In this document: positions 31,812 through 42,835 of the stretch, one piece after another | Position numbering within the stretch: position 1 is the stretch's first letter | Layout of the letters: every line of letters begins with the position of its first letter | NCBI GenBank assembly: GCA_905147135.1 | Contig: LR990054.1 | Coordinates: 18,575,001-18,639,000, forward strand | Reading direction: 5' to 3' | Source of the DNA: Blastobasis lacticolella | Lineage: Eukaryota > Arthropoda > Insecta > Lepidoptera > Blastobasidae | Length of the DNA stretch: 64,000 bases | Notes under the pieces: generated by a model | What the model was told of the DNA's origin: nothing | Seen by the model: the letters and a program-made list of their open reading frames with translations, nothing else | Databases searched by the model: none | Program-made: the position numbers and the translations under genes

Positions 31812-33611
31812 TTGTTAATTAATTTTCCAATTTTATTTATGGATATTTACTATCAAAATATTAGAGGTATAAGAACAAAAACCGTTGAAGTATATAATAA
31901 TATACTTTTATGTAATTACAAAATAATTGTATTTACGGAAACTTGGTTGAATTCAACTATTTATAGCAGTGAAATAATAGATGATCGATATAATGTCTTT
32001 CGGCGTGATAGAGACTCATCTTCCAACTCAAAAATGGATGGTGGTGGTGTTCTAATAGCGGTATCCAAAGAAATCGAAGCAGTACGCGTGAGGTCTTGGG
32101 AAACGAACTGTGAAGATTTATGGATCTTGTTGAAAGTTCCTTTTAAGAATAAAACTAAAAAGATTGCGTTATGTGCTACTTATCTTCCACCTCCTGTCAA
32201 ACTTGATACACTTGTAAATTTCCTTGACAATGTAAACGACCGAATGAATGATATCGATGACATTTTATTGATCGGTGACTTCAACCTTGGTTCCATTAAA
32301 TGGGAAGGTATTAGCAATTCTAGTCATTGTGTTCCTCCTAATTATACTAATTCACTAGGCCATTCTCTTATAGATTTTTTAAGTTCTAATAGTTTGTATC
32401 AATATAACAATATTAATAACTCCGATGGGAGAGTATTAGATTTAGTTATTAGTAGTTTAAGTAAAGTAAATGTTACGTTATCCTTAGACCTGTTAAGCAA
32501 GCTCGACCCTAAACATCCTAATTTAGTTGTCAGTATTCCATTCGAAACAATAGAATGTTTAAACTCTAAAAAACGAGATGACTACAACTTTTTTAAAGCT
32601 GATTATGATGCGATTATACAAGAGCTTAATGCTATTGAATGGAGTGAGATGTCGAATTGTGATGATATTGACGAAATGGTGTCAAAATTTTATTCAATTT
32701 TACAAGGAGTCATTGAAAAGTGCGTTCCAAAACATAACAGTACTAAATCCAAACATCCTCCTTGGTATACCAAGGCATTTATCAAGCTAATTAATGAGCA
32801 ACACAAAGCCAGACATAAATTTCGAATACATAATAATCCGAGGGATAAACTAGAATATGACATTTTAAGGAACCGTTGCCATAAGCTGCTTCACAAGTGC
32901 TATAATGATTATAGAAGTCGATTAGAAGATGAAATCAGTCATAACCCTAAAGCATTTTGGCGATTTATTAAAGTTAAACGTAAATGTGAGTCTTCTATTC
33001 CTTCGCAAATGCACTTAGGTAACGTAATCGCTGACTCTGGACCGGCCATCGCAGATCTTTTTGCGTCGCACTTCTCATCGACATACGTTACATCGAACAC
33101 ATTAACTTCAACCTCTCAAGACACTTTTGTTACTCATAAATCACTCAGCCAAATACACTTAACCAATCACGAATTACAAGAAGCGATTGATTGCTTAGAC
33201 ATTTATAAAAGGGCTGGACCTGACGGCATTTCTCCAATTTTTATTAAAAACTACAGTGCTTATCTCATTGATCCATTACTCCTTATATTTAACCGTTCAA
33301 TTTCAACAGGAAAGTTTCCTACAGCTTGGAAAGAAGCGCGAGTCATTCCTTTATATAAAAGAGACGACGAAAGTAATGTAGCCAATTATCGTCCTATATC
33401 AATACTATCGTGCTTCTCAAAATTATTTCAATCACTTATTCTGCCTTATATCACAAACCTTGTAGATTCTTCCATAAGCGACCATCAACATGGGTTCCGT
33501 AAAGGCCGCTCTAACAAACTTAGTTTCCTTCATTTCTCACGTCTCACGAGATGTCGATGCTGGTTATCAAGTAGACGCAGTTTACACGGACTTTTCAAGT
33601 GCGTTCGATAA
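31812..33611 (+). CDS. LINE ORF2, first part: APE endonuclease and RT fingers
   Basis: First ATG codons near 31812/31839. The endonuclease shows YYQNIRGIRTKTVEV (Asn), VFTETWLNSTI (Glu), LLIGDFNLGSIKW (Asp-Asn) and a C-terminal region, followed by a basic linker (HPPWYTKAFIKLINEQHKARH). The reverse transcriptase opens with YKRAGPDGISPIF and NYRPISILSCFSKLFQSL and reaches HGFRKGRS. After that the frame leaves the true protein; a one-base change near 33505 shifts the rest to another frame (33490-34686). The element is otherwise nearly full length (ORF1, ORF2, 3' UTR with an AATA tail at 34887-34904). Confidence 0.85.
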   Translation: MLINFPILFMDIYYQNIRGIRTKTVEVYNNILLCNYKIIVFTETWLNSTIYSSEIIDDRYNVFRRDRDSSSNSKMDGGGVLIAVSKEIEAVRVRSWETNCEDLWILLKVPFKNKTKKIALCATYLPPPVKLDTLVNFLDNVNDRMNDIDDILLIGDFNLGSIKWEGISNSSHCVPPNYTNSLGHSLIDFLSSNSLYQYNNINNSDGRVLDLVISSLSKVNVTLSLDLLSKLDPKHPNLVVSIPFETIECLNSKKRDDYNFFKADYDAIIQELNAIEWSEMSNCDDIDEMVSKFYSILQGVIEKCVPKHNSTKSKHPPWYTKAFIKLINEQHKARHKFRIHNNPRDKLEYDILRNRCHKLLHKCYNDYRSRLEDEISHNPKAFWRFIKVKRKCESSIPSQMHLGNVIADSGPAIADLFASHFSSTYVTSNTLTSTSQDTFVTHKSLSQIHLTNHELQEAIDCLDIYKRAGPDGISPIFIKNYSAYLIDPLLLIFNRSISTGKFPTAWKEARVIPLYKRDDESNVANYRPISILSCFSKLFQSLILPYITNLVDSSISDHQHGFRKGRSNKLSFLHFSRLTRCRCWLSSRRSLHGLFKCVR

Positions 33612-34686
33612 AGTCAACCATAGTATACTTCTTGAAAAACTGGAAGGTACTGGCATTCACGGTTCTCTTCTAAATTGGTTAAAATCGTATCTCGAAAGAA
33701 GGACACAATTAGTAGCGTTAAACGGGTATGAATCTCGCAAATATTATGTCCCTTCAGGCGTACCGCAAGGCTTGCATCTGGGCCCTGTGTTATTTTCATT
33801 ATTCATTAATGACGTAACATCTCAATTACATCACTGCAAGTACTCCCTATTTGCAGATGACTTAAAAATATTTACAACAATCAAAACTTCTTCAGATTCC
33901 ATATTAATGCAACAGGATTTGGTAAGATTGAGTAATTGGTGTGCTGCGAATGGCATGGTGATAAATGCCAAAAAATGCTTTCATATCAAATTCACTTCTA
34001 AAAAGACACACATACCTTCTGGTTACCATATTGGGGGCGAGATTCTGTATGAAGTCAGTGAAATCAGAGACCTCGGAGTCACTTTAGATACTAAACTGAA
34101 ATTCACCTGTCACATCAATAACATAGTTAAACGATTTGCACAAGCACTAGGTTTTATTAAACGCAATACAAAAAGTTTTAAAATCAACACTAAAATTAAC
34201 TTGTATAATACCTTAGTACGCACTCATCTAGAATTTGCTTCATCAGTTTGGAATCCCAGTTATGCAGTTCATTCACAAATAATTGAAAGTATACAAAGGT
34301 CCTTTACCCGACACATCGCTTACATATCGTCAGAAATTTCACACCGACGTCCATACGAGCAGCGCTGTCTGCATTTTAGAATGGTATCGTTGCGGAAACG
34401 CCGCACTGCGCATGACCTGTCACTGCTGTTTAAAGTGCTCAATGGGCATACTGGCTGCAGTGACCTTCTAGAACACTTCTCATTAAGCGTACCATTTAAC
34501 TTACCTAGAAAACCGATGCCTCGAATCTTAACAAGTAGCTCAATAGCTAGGACGAATATCGGATCTCACTCTCCTGCATCCCGCATATGTCAAACCTATA
34601 ACGGATTCCAACAAAAATCGTCACAAATTGATCTCTTTTCCAATTCTCTTGGCAGTTTCAAAAAGTTTGTTTATGATTTTTTATAG
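33490..34686 (+). CDS. LINE ORF2, second part: RT palm and thumb
   Basis: Continues ORF2 after a one-base frameshift. AALTNLVSFISHVSRDVD leads into AVYTDFSSAFDKVNHSIL (motif A), SGVPQGLHLGPVLFSLFI (motif B; Leu in place of the common Ser) and SLFADDLKIFTTI (motif C, FADD). The thumb follows and ends at a TAG at 34684-34686. The 3' UTR has AATAAATAAATAAATA near 34890. Because only one lesion separates this from an intact ORF2, the copy is young. Jockey/CR1 group. Confidence 0.85.
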   Translation: MGSVKAALTNLVSFISHVSRDVDAGYQVDAVYTDFSSAFDKVNHSILLEKLEGTGIHGSLLNWLKSYLERRTQLVALNGYESRKYYVPSGVPQGLHLGPVLFSLFINDVTSQLHHCKYSLFADDLKIFTTIKTSSDSILMQQDLVRLSNWCAANGMVINAKKCFHIKFTSKKTHIPSGYHIGGEILYEVSEIRDLGVTLDTKLKFTCHINNIVKRFAQALGFIKRNTKSFKINTKINLYNTLVRTHLEFASSVWNPSYAVHSQIIESIQRSFTRHIAYISSEISHRRPYEQRCLHFRMVSLRKRRTAHDLSLLFKVLNGHTGCSDLLEHFSLSVPFNLPRKPMPRILTSSSIARTNIGSHSPASRICQTYNGFQQKSSQIDLFSNSLGSFKKFVYDFL

Positions 34687-34935
34687 TTTTAAGTTGCTTT
34701 GTTTAACATTATTTAATTTTTTATGTTTAGTTTATACTAAATTCCTTTTTCTTTATTTTATTTTGTTTTAAATGACACTGAACGAGAATGTTGTGTCACC
34801 AATATGGGACTCGTATTAGAATAACTTTAATGTAAACTGTTTACCTATGACGTAACAATATGTGTTCTGCAGGTGTACCTTACTTGAATAAATAAATAAA
34901 TAAACCGAATTGAAATTCTCAACTTTTGTTTAATT

Positions 34936-35440
34936 CAATTCAATTCTTTATTGTACACAAAAAAAAAAAATACAATTTAACAGAATGTAACTTAAGTACA
35001 AAGGCGAGATTAACTCAACAGTTGAGTTTTCTACCAGCAAACCTTGGAGTCAAAGAAGCTGTAAGCCGGCATTTAGGCATAGGAAGTGCACACAAGTAGC
35101 ACACAAAAAATATAATACTATAAACAAATACTATAATTAATAATGTATACAATAAATATATACGTACCATAACTGTATATTAGTGAGAGAGATAATGCTC
35201 TTTTAAATTCCTTTTAAATGTAATCAGTGAAGGACTAGCACGGATGTAAGGAGGTATGGAGTTCCATAAACGCGCAGAGTGTACAGTGAAGGAACCGCCG
35301 TAGCGGCTTGAGGTGTGAGACGGGACCTTTAGGAGAAGTGATCTGATGGAACGAGTAGGCCTATCCTTGGGCACCAGATACTCAAAGCGCTCACGGAGGT
35401 ACTGAGGAGCCAAAGGATGTACTATACATTTGTATTTGTT
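34936..35440 (-). pseudogene. 3' fragment of a minus-strand LINE
   Basis: Residues decoded from 35413 to 35180 are a common lepidopteran LINE C-terminus (APQYLRERFEYLVPKD, then GGSFTVHSARLWNSIPPYI and ITFKRNLKEHYL). The 3' UTR runs to about 34941 with a poly(A) seen as T-rich sequence. Everything upstream of the last 80 residues is missing. Confidence 0.7.
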
Positions 35441-36220
35441 TGTACTACTTACTAAATTGACAGAGCAAGTGGAAGGAAAAAACAGATAGAAAGAAGATAG
35501 GTAGGTGGAAATAAGAATCTTCTTCTGTGCATCGGTATTTAATTATATTTATAGACTTTGGCAGCGCCACTCTCCTCTGTGTCCGCGGTGGTTAAAATGT
35601 TGTATTTATTTCATTTTGCCGGGATGCGCTGTAGTTGCAACGACTGATTGTAGATCCGCATGTATCGTATAGTTTAATAATCGCGTGCGACCCCTATGAA
35701 AGTAGAGCAACCTACTTAAGCCTAGTAGCCTAGTACACCGCACCGGTTTCGGCCAATGATTGTCCGTTGGCGTGTACCGGCCGGCGAACCGCTGCGCAGC
35801 GTGGCGGTAACATCAAACGACGATAGAAGCAATCGACTAAACGCAGCTTGGGCGGATACCGAAGGCCAACGAACAAACGTGCGATTACGAGCCCGAATAG
35901 GTTCCCAAAACTCCCAAAGATCGTTTGCTTGACCAAGAAATGCAATTACCTATTGGACCTTAGAAGTCCAAAGAACGTGCTGTAACCACCGGCGAATTCG
36001 GCCGACAACCCTTCGTTGGCGTAAGTTGAGTGTGGACACACCATAAAAAGGAGTTTAATAACCTCATGCCATCCATTACAAAACAAACGAACCTCCTACA
36101 TCTTGCTACCAGGCGCCGAACTAAATGTTACCTACTTAGCTACATGAATAAACTCTACCAAATTAACTAGGAAGTTACCTACACTAATTATTTTCAATAG
36201 GTAGGTATGCTTAAATAGTC
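35441..36220. other. Interval without a recognisable gene
   Basis: Moderately GC-rich between 35730 and 36010, but no frame looks like a protein and no inverted repeat or element end is obvious. It could hold a decayed DNA transposon. Confidence 0.35.
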
Positions 36221-36228
36221 GGAGCGTC

Positions 36229-36560
36229 GGTGGCCTAAGGTTACGGTATCCGAGTCGTACGCGAGAGGTATCGGGTTCGACACCCGCTGTCGCCATGTAC
36301 CAGTGACCTTTTCTGAATTATGTACTTACATAAGTTAAATACTAACCGATGCTGTTACAGTGAAGAAAAACATCGTGATGAAAGCTGCATATTTAGGCGA
36401 CTGAATGTCTAACTATGATTCAATCTGGTTAGGTAATCAGGTTCCCCTGATAGCAGGGTCAGGCAGGACTCAGGACTGTCAGACAGAAATTCGAAATCCT
36501 GGATCATGGTCAAGGCTGACCTCAGGCCCTCGTGCGCGAGAGCAAAACCAGTTCATTAAC
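36229..36560 (+). mobile_element. tRNA-derived SINE
   Basis: The head has an A box (TGGCCTAAGGTTACGG) and a B box (GGGTTCGACACCC) spaced as in tRNA-derived SINEs. The body contains AACATCGTGATGAAAGCTGC, close to a core sequence I remember from lepidopteran SINEs, and GGTTAGGTAATCAGGTTCCC. Confidence 0.65.
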
Positions 36561-36662
36561 ACCGAGATGATTTCTACTAGGTAGGTACCTAACAGAACAA
36601 ACCACCCCAGCACAACAAAGGTAAAATAAGAATTGAATTCATAATACTTAAATACTTATTAA

Positions 36663-37643
36663 CTAAAGGCCTAAAACAGTATCTAAGTAGGTTAGGTAGT
36701 TAAGGCGCTTTTGCACCCCTAGCTTTTTCGCTGCCGGCGCCCAGGCACTGGCGGCATACAGAACAATGGGCTCGACGGCGGCGGTGTATATGGTCCTTAT
36801 AATTTCGGGTTGCAGGCCCCAGCTGACTCGGGCCGCCCTAGACAGCTGTTTGTAGATACACACCGCCTTCGCACAGACGTTGCTGACATGGGTGTTGAAT
36901 GTCAACTTGTGGTCGATTGTCAGCCCTAATATTTTTATTTCGTTGACCATAGAAATTCCGACCCCGCCCATGCTCAGGCGTGGGGCGTCATGTTTCAATT
37001 TCCGCGTTATTGTCATGGCACTTGTCTTGTGCGGTGCGAACTTTAATTTGTTCGTGACGCCCCACGCCCGAACATACTCAAGTGCGGCATTTGCTCGGTG
37101 TTGGATGTCCGCAGATTCGTGTCCGTCGAAAATAAGGACTATGTCATCGGCGAACGCCTGACAATCAATCCCTCTGTCCTCCAAACCTTTAAGCAGGGGA
37201 TCGAGCAGGAGGTTCCAAAGGATGGGTCCCCCTATCGAACCCTGCACGCACCCTTTCCCAGTGCTCTTTCTGTGCTCCGCATCCAGGTACCTGACCCTCA
37301 CCTTTCTCTCCTTCAGATAGCTGGCTAAGACCCTCCTCAAGTTTACCGGGCATCCCTCCTCTGCTAACCGTACCTTTATGGCTGGCCACCATGCACTGTC
37401 AAAGGCTCCCTCTATATCCAGTGATACTAGCACCACTAGTTTCTTCTCGTCCTATTTGGACCTAATGATTAGGACTCTATACCCTATACCCTGCTGCACC
37501 AGGGTATAGAGGGAGTCTTCGGTGCCTTTCTGAGGCATGAAGCCATATTGACGTGTACTCATTTTAGGTAGCAGGTAGAACTTGAGTCGGGCCACCACAA
37601 TTTTTTCAAAAGCTTCCCAAATATCGGTAACGGTCCCATCGGT
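36663..37643 (-). pseudogene. TRAS-like (R1 clade) reverse transcriptase fragment
   Basis: From about 37640 the minus strand codes an R1-clade reverse transcriptase: FEKIVVARLKFYLLPKMS, then (after an in-frame TAG in LIIRSK-stop-DEKK) LVSLDIEGAFDSAWWPAI (motif A), GCVQGSIGGPILWNLLLDPL (motif B) and CQAFADDIVLIFDG (motif C). The thumb follows to SAWAPAAKKLGVQKRLN, where the family sequence stops near 36713. Upstream the element is cut by the LINE at 37643-38880. The start codon near 37436 is arbitrary; this is an internal piece of ORF2. Confidence 0.85.
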
Positions 37644-38880
37644 CTATAGATTAGATTAGATTAGATTAGATTTATTTATTTATCTATGAAAATTACCTTA
37701 TATTATTATACATTTCATAACACAAGTAACTCACAAGGATATCGTCTTAAATTTGAATATAACAATGTCATGGTAAATATACAAATATTAGTAGCATGTC
37801 CAAATTATAAATCATTATATAATAAAATAAAAATTCGATACAATATGATAAGTGAGTAGGTACCTATACAAACAATACCTAAGGATTAAAACATCATGTC
37901 AAATACAATAATTAATCAAAATATTTAAATTGTCAAACTTAATAAAAATAAAAATATAAATTATAAGTAGGTATACTGACAATATACCTAGTTTAGAAAT
38001 AAGTCAATTAAAATAATCAAAATAGTACCGATACGGGTACAATAATGTCGAATCAACCACAATAATAAATTATAAATGTCAAAATTTCAATTCATTATAT
38101 TCTTTTATAGAATAAAGAGGATTAGATAATAAGAGGTCTCTCAGCCGGCGCCTAAATGTTTCGTCGCAAGATTCTTTTTTTAAATTTGCGGGTAGTCGTT
38201 CATAGAACGCTGGCCCGACAACGCGCGGGTTTTTATCGAGCAGAGCCAACCGCCGCGGAACAGACTTTAGTTGCCCCGTTTGCCGCGTGACTCGACCCGG
38301 AATGTGCATGCGCTCGAAGTCGCATATGTTGCGTCGCGTCAACATTACAATGTCAAACACATATTGGGAGTACTGTGTTAGTATTCCATGTGTTTTAAAT
38401 AATTCCCTACACGAGTGCCTCGGCCGCACACCCGCCATAGTCCGCAGAGCCCGTTTCTGTATTATGAAAACACGGTTCGAATCAGTTGAATCGCCCCATA
38501 AGATTATGCCGTACGACAACAACGAGTGAAAGTAGGCGTGATATGTTTGCAACAACGCTTCGTCAGACATAATAGGTTTCAGTTTCCGTAGGGCAAACAC
38601 AGCACTATAGGACTTGGGGTGAGCATACGTCGTTTTACCCGGCTTGCGGAGCACAACCACAGCTGCTTCCTTCCAACTTCGGGGAAAGTATTTCAGCTCC
38701 AGGCATTTGTTTAAAATTGCCAGCATAAGTATAGGGTCGTACCCGATAAATTGGGTACATATGTCCGCCGTCAGGCTGTCAGGGCCCGTAGGTTTTTTGG
38801 GATTGAAGGAATTCATCGCATTGTTCATTTCCTCCATTGTGAATGGCTGGTCCCAGGAATCATCTTGTTGTTGGAGGTTA
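37643..38880 (-). pseudogene. LINE with internal in-frame deletion of the RT core
   Basis: Coding from about 38870 to 38079: FTMEEMNNAMNSFNPKKPTG and WKEAAVVVLRKPGK reach the start of the RT fingers (HPKSY), then jump directly to the thumb (SAVFALRKLKPIMSDEALL, SYGIILWGDST). Palm motifs A, B and C, including the catalytic Asp pair, are missing without loss of frame. The C-terminus ends LLLSNPLYSIKEYNELKF. The 3' UTR (37673-38078) ends with TTAGAT repeats at 37647-37672. The element interrupts the TRAS-like fragment on its left and abuts CCTAACCTAACC on its right. Confidence 0.75.
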
Positions 38881-38905
38881 GGTTAGGTTTTTTTTTTGAG
38901 CCCCA
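38881..38905 (-). repeat. LINE poly(A) joined to telomeric CCTAA repeats
   Basis: On the minus strand AATGGGGCTC is followed by a run of A and then CCTAACCTAACC. This is the junction expected where a TRAS-type element ends inside telomeric DNA. Confidence 0.6.
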
Positions 38906-39672
38906 TTATTATTTGGGTCTCAGCCTGGTCTCCCCAGCTGCATGAATGATGCCGGGACCTTGGTTTTAGGTAAGTTTATGGAACTGTGTATTCTATCTAT
39001 AGGACTGTTTTCTGCCCATCTTTACTTTCTTCGCTTTATTGGTCGAAATGTTTGGAAATGAAACTACTCGCAGAACTCCCTCCTCTTCTCCTTTTCTTTT
39101 GTATTAGTATTCTATTTATAATTTGTCTTATGTTTTTACATATTTGGTTACATAATCGTTTTAAATCATATAATTACATAACTACTTACTTCTTAAATTA
39201 TTAATCTAACAGTAGTACACAATAATGTAGGTAGTTACTAATGTCTTGTTTTTACTTACTATAATACATCAACATCTTCAAGATGACTGATTACTTATTT
39301 CCTAATTAAGTTGTGGTTATATATGTATGGTATATGTTTCTTTTCTTTTCTCTCTTTTTTTTTTGTTTTTTATTATTTTTTGTTTACTTATTGAACTACT
39401 TGTACACTCTTCTTCGTATGTGCTATCTTATATACTAATTATATAATATATACATACTTTGCATATTCGCTATAAACATATAAACGCTATCAGTGTTCTT
39501 CACGAACATGATATTTTTATCACCCAGGAAAGTACTCCCTCTTACCGTCGGATCGCAGGTAAATATTGTTTCAGCATTTCTATTTGTTAACTTATTTCTA
39601 TTAAAGTAGTACAAATGGGAGGAGGGGTTCTGTTGTATATGGTCGGATTTTGTATATTTGTCGCGATTCCTA
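38906..39672. other. AT-rich interval, unassigned part of a TRAS-like element
   Basis: Between the poly(A) at 38893 and ORF1 at 39674 no ORF2 domain can be read. On the minus strand one frame is open from about 39680 to 39430 without recognisable motifs. ORF2 of this element appears to be deleted or replaced. Confidence 0.35.
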
Positions 39673-39673
39673 G

Positions 39674-40632
39674 TTACATGTACGCCACCGAGGACCTAGC
39701 TATGTTATCCCACTTCTTCTTAATGGGACATTCGATATCGAATGCGTTGTGCTCTACTTTGTCAAGTTTTTCCAGGCTACAGTTTTTACAGGTAGGTTTT
39801 TCTCCTGATTGGTACATTGTGCACTCTGCTCTCATATGGGGACCTGCGCAATGACTGCACAGGCTCTCCGTTGCTAACCAATATTTTTTGCCGTGGCCGA
39901 ACCCGAGGCATTTTGTGCACTGAATTAAAGGCGTTTGGTCTTTTACCGCCCTCCTCTGGAGGTCGATATAGACCACGCCTCCTGTCACTAAACACTTGTG
40001 CACCATTGGAGACACTTGAAGGACCACATGGTTTTCGAGTGGGTTACTTGCTCTCCTCCTATATCTCACAACGGCCCTGTAAGCTGACTATTCTGCTTTT
40101 TGAGCGCTTCCGTAATGTCTTCGTTGCTGTTGTAGGAGAGCACATCCCTGACGATGACTAGAGGGTCCTTGTTCTTTGCTCTTTGCGTTTGTAATTGCTT
40201 AGATTCGTCAAGCTTCTGTGTAAATCTCAGGAGATCCTCCTCTGTGCTGCAGCTCAGAACCACCTTTTTGTTCCTTGCTTTTCGGACTCTTTCCACTCGA
40301 ACTGCGTTCTGTTTTGCATCAACTATCTGCCTGATTTTTGTAAGCACGTGCTCACTTGTTTGTAGAAGTTACAATCACCGAGTGGATCAGCGGCGTCACC
40401 CCCGCCGGCGCAGTCGCTGGCAAAGATGTGCCCGCGGCTACGTCGGCGTACGAATGCACTCCGACCGACCCCTTTTCCTCGATGATGGTAGCCTCCACTT
40501 CTTTAAGTCGGCTACAAAACTCCCCTTTTTCTGGCATTTCACTCTTTTCTCTATCCATCACCTTAGTCAGACTCAGTTGACCAGCCTTGAACTCGTCATA
40601 TATTTTGTCTTGTTTGGACGAGATATTGTCCA
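39674..40632 (-). pseudogene. TRAS-like ORF1 (gag), C-terminal part
   Basis: Minus-strand ORF1 continues from the LTR-element insertion at 40633. The first part has MDNISSKQDKIYDEFKAGQL and a helical region. The middle reads VRVERVRKARNKKVVLSCST and DVLSYNSNEDITEALKKQNS. After frameshifts near 40350 and 40067 come RYRRRASNPLENHVVLQVSP and the zinc knuckles CTKCLGFGHGKKYW (the last Cys changed to Trp), CSHCAGPHMRAEC and CKNC. This is the R1-clade ORF1 layout, related to 52446-54126. Its N-terminal part lies beyond the insertion at 42457-42800. Confidence 0.7.
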
Positions 40633-40831
40633 TGTAGTATACAGTTATTGTGAGTGTTTAGGGGGTCAGGTGGGGGATGTTAGTGACCGAACCCGTTAGA
40701 TGTTGTTTAAACACTAAATTTATTATAAAAAGTAATCGACTAAGTAATTTACCTACGCTGCAATACATTCGGCGCGCATTGGCCTACTTACAGCCGTAGG
40801 TAAAATTGCCTGTACGGCGTTACTCCGTACA
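40633..40831 (-). repeat. LTR of the short element, 3' copy
   Basis: 199 bp. It differs from 42258-42456 at several positions (for example TATACAG versus TGTACAG), so this insertion is older than the gypsy LTR pair suggests for its element. The terminus contains the small palindrome TGTACGGCGTTACTCCGTACA. Confidence 0.85.
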
Positions 40832-41131
40832 TCCTGCCCACTAAAGAGAAGAGAAGCTGTGTAGCAGGATTGTATAAACCTAGTCTATAAATACATGCTT
40901 ATTTATTTATTTATTTATTACTGAGTACTTAAAAAAAAATTAAAAGTGATCAGTACAAATTATGTCAATAAAGCACAGTAAAATATCAATTACTTACGAG
41001 TTCTTAAAATGTCAATGTGTAGTAAACTTTAATCATTCACTGTCACTCACTATCACTACTCACTGTGGGTATATTAAGTTTAACCGACCGCGGCACCGTG
41101 CGCGGTGTTGTTAGAGTGGCTTTATAAACGC

Positions 41132-41855
41132 TCAAGATAGAGCTTCGCAGTTCACTTTTAACTGCACTGACACTTGTTGGTTGGTGTTGTGGAAGTGCAT
41201 CCATACAGACCACGACTGAGCTCTCCGCTGTATCCACACACCATATTTGTCATATTGTAAATCAGTACCCTGCAATATGTTGTCTATTTGCAGATGTAAG
41301 GAGTCAATAACATTCCATCTCGATTGTAGATTACGTAACTCATCTTCTAGTTCCCATTTATCTCTTAATTCTGTTAAATTAAGACCTCTCAGTAGTCTAG
41401 ATAATGCGCGAAAGTTAGTTCGTTGTAGAGATAGAAGTTCTGTTGCCTGTGTTGGCGGTGCGGCTGTTGCCGGCGAAGCGCTGCGTGCTGGCAGTGGGGA
41501 GGTGACGTTTTTTGTGCTAGGTAACGTTTTTGGGTTGGTAAAAAGACCGCTTGGACCGGCTGGTATCTCTTCCATTTCGATAGGTTTAAAAGTTGAAATT
41601 AAATAACGGACTTCGTTATAATAAGCCCGAGCTTGGGCATACCTGATTCTCTCCATAGTATGGAACAGATTCATCGGCATACCGGCCGAGCTTTACGTTA
41701 TTGGTATTGAATTCAGCCCAGTATTTATCTAGGCTCTCAAGACGAGAATCTATGTATTCCCGTGTTTTACGGCTTGCGGAGTCTTTTTTAAAGTTACGCT
41801 CCGTTTGTTTAATGGAATCGAGAATATCAGCCTGTCGTTGAAGCAGTTGATCCAT
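41132..41855 (-). pseudogene. Gag-like protein of the short LTR element
   Basis: Begins at an ATG (41853-41855): MDQLLQRQADILDSIKQTER, a helical N-terminus with SLDKYWAEFNTNNVKL. A frameshift near 41645 moves the remainder to another frame: YAQARAYYNEVRYLISTF, a Pro/Ala/Ser-rich linker (SPLPARSASPATAAPP), and a helical C-terminal part (RALSRLLRGLNLTELRDKWE). No zinc knuckle or enzyme follows. It looks like the start of a retrotransposon gag, but I cannot place the superfamily (BEL/Pao, copia or gypsy). Confidence 0.5.
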
Positions 41856-42257
41856 GTTGATGGAGGAAATTGGAAAGATCTTACTTGGACTGACGACTGC
41901 TGCTATAACTCGAACCCCTGACTTTCAACCTGTGATCTGCCAGCGCCAGAGGGAACACGTCCAATATGTCGCAAAGATTGCGTAACGTCCAAAAACAAAG
42001 TTCAAAGTCACTGCACCTCACAATTTGTACACTTATTTCTCACCGTATGTGTAGAAAAGTATAAAAATGTCCACTACAACGCGCACGTAGTTATAATGTT
42101 CAATGGGACTGTATGTCACCAAAAATTGTAACTGTATGGCACTGTTTAATTAACTGTTTGTTAAATTGTCACTGATTGCTTAAGACCCAAAAACTGTATG
42201 ATTTTGGATCTTCTTAATACTCGAAGAATAAAAACTTAAGGCTGAAGGACCATAAAC

Positions 42258-42456
42258 TGTAGTGTACAGTTATCGTGAGTGTTTAGGGGGTTAGGTGGGG
42301 GATGTTAATCACCGAACCCGTTGGATGTTGTTTAAACACTAAAATTAATAAAAAAAGTAATCGACCAAGTAATTTACCTTCGCTGCAATACGTTCGGCGC
42401 GCATTGGCCTACTTACAGCCGTAGGTAAAATTGCCTGTACGGCGTTACTCCGTACA
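42258..42456 (-). repeat. LTR of the short element, 5' copy
   Basis: 199 bp, matching 40633-40831, with GTCCA immediately outside (42457-42461). Confidence 0.85.
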
Positions 42457-42800
42457 GTCCATACTGTCCATGAGTTCATCAAGACTGTCTCTGAGGCGCT
42501 TGACTCCTTCTCCTCCATTTTGAATGGCCAGCTTAAGATCCTTGTGAAGGGATGCTAGCTCAGTCTCTCTTCCTTCGGCCAGTGATTTTTCTAGTTCAAC
42601 ATTTGCCGCATATAATCTAGTAACCTGATCAAAGAGTATCTATCAGTGGCCCGCTTGCCTGTTTGCCTACCGTATGACATAAAAAAAAAATCTGCAGGCA
42701 TGAGGTCACTTTGTCTTTGATTGTGCCTTTCAGGTTGCCGGACAGCTCTAGCTGTCTTTTGGCTTCCTGAAAGCACTGAATTGCGGTTAAAAAGGGGTTT
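42457..42800 (-). pseudogene. TRAS-like ORF1, N-terminal coiled-coil part
   Basis: Minus-strand coding before the LTR insertion: a helical, charged segment (NVELEKSLAEGRETELASLH and KRLRDSLDELMDS) preceded by EAKRQLELSGNLKGTIKDK. The last fits the same region of the ORF1 at 52446-54126 (QLDQSGNIKGTIKEA). A T-rich break near 42690 and a stop show decay. The 5' boundary abuts the (TTAGG)6 tract at 42801, so the element was truncated as it inserted into telomeric repeats. Confidence 0.6.
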
Positions 42801-42830
42801 TTAGGTTAGGTTAGGTTAGGTTAGGTTAGG
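42801..42830. repeat. Telomeric repeat (TTAGG)6
   Basis: Six exact TTAGG units. To the left is a minus-strand TRAS-like ORF1 fragment and to the right a plus-strand SART-like ORF2 fragment, so the two elements start back to back from the telomeric tract. Confidence 0.95.
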
Positions 42831-42835
42831 TTGGT

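Larger units (their letters stand above)
40633..42456 (-). mobile_element. Short non-autonomous LTR retrotransposon
   Basis: Two 199-bp direct repeats (40633-40831 and 42258-42456) start TGTAGT and end CCGTACA. The flanks are both GTCCA (a 5-bp duplication), inside the TRAS-like ORF1. The 1.4-kb interior has only a gag-like gene and no protease, RT or integrase, so it must use enzymes from a relative. On the minus strand a possible primer-binding site TGGTCCTTCAGCC lies a few bases inside the 5' LTR. Confidence 0.85.

Noticed and set aside
36229..36300. A functional tRNA gene
   Set aside because: Same reason: tRNA-like head fused to a SINE body.
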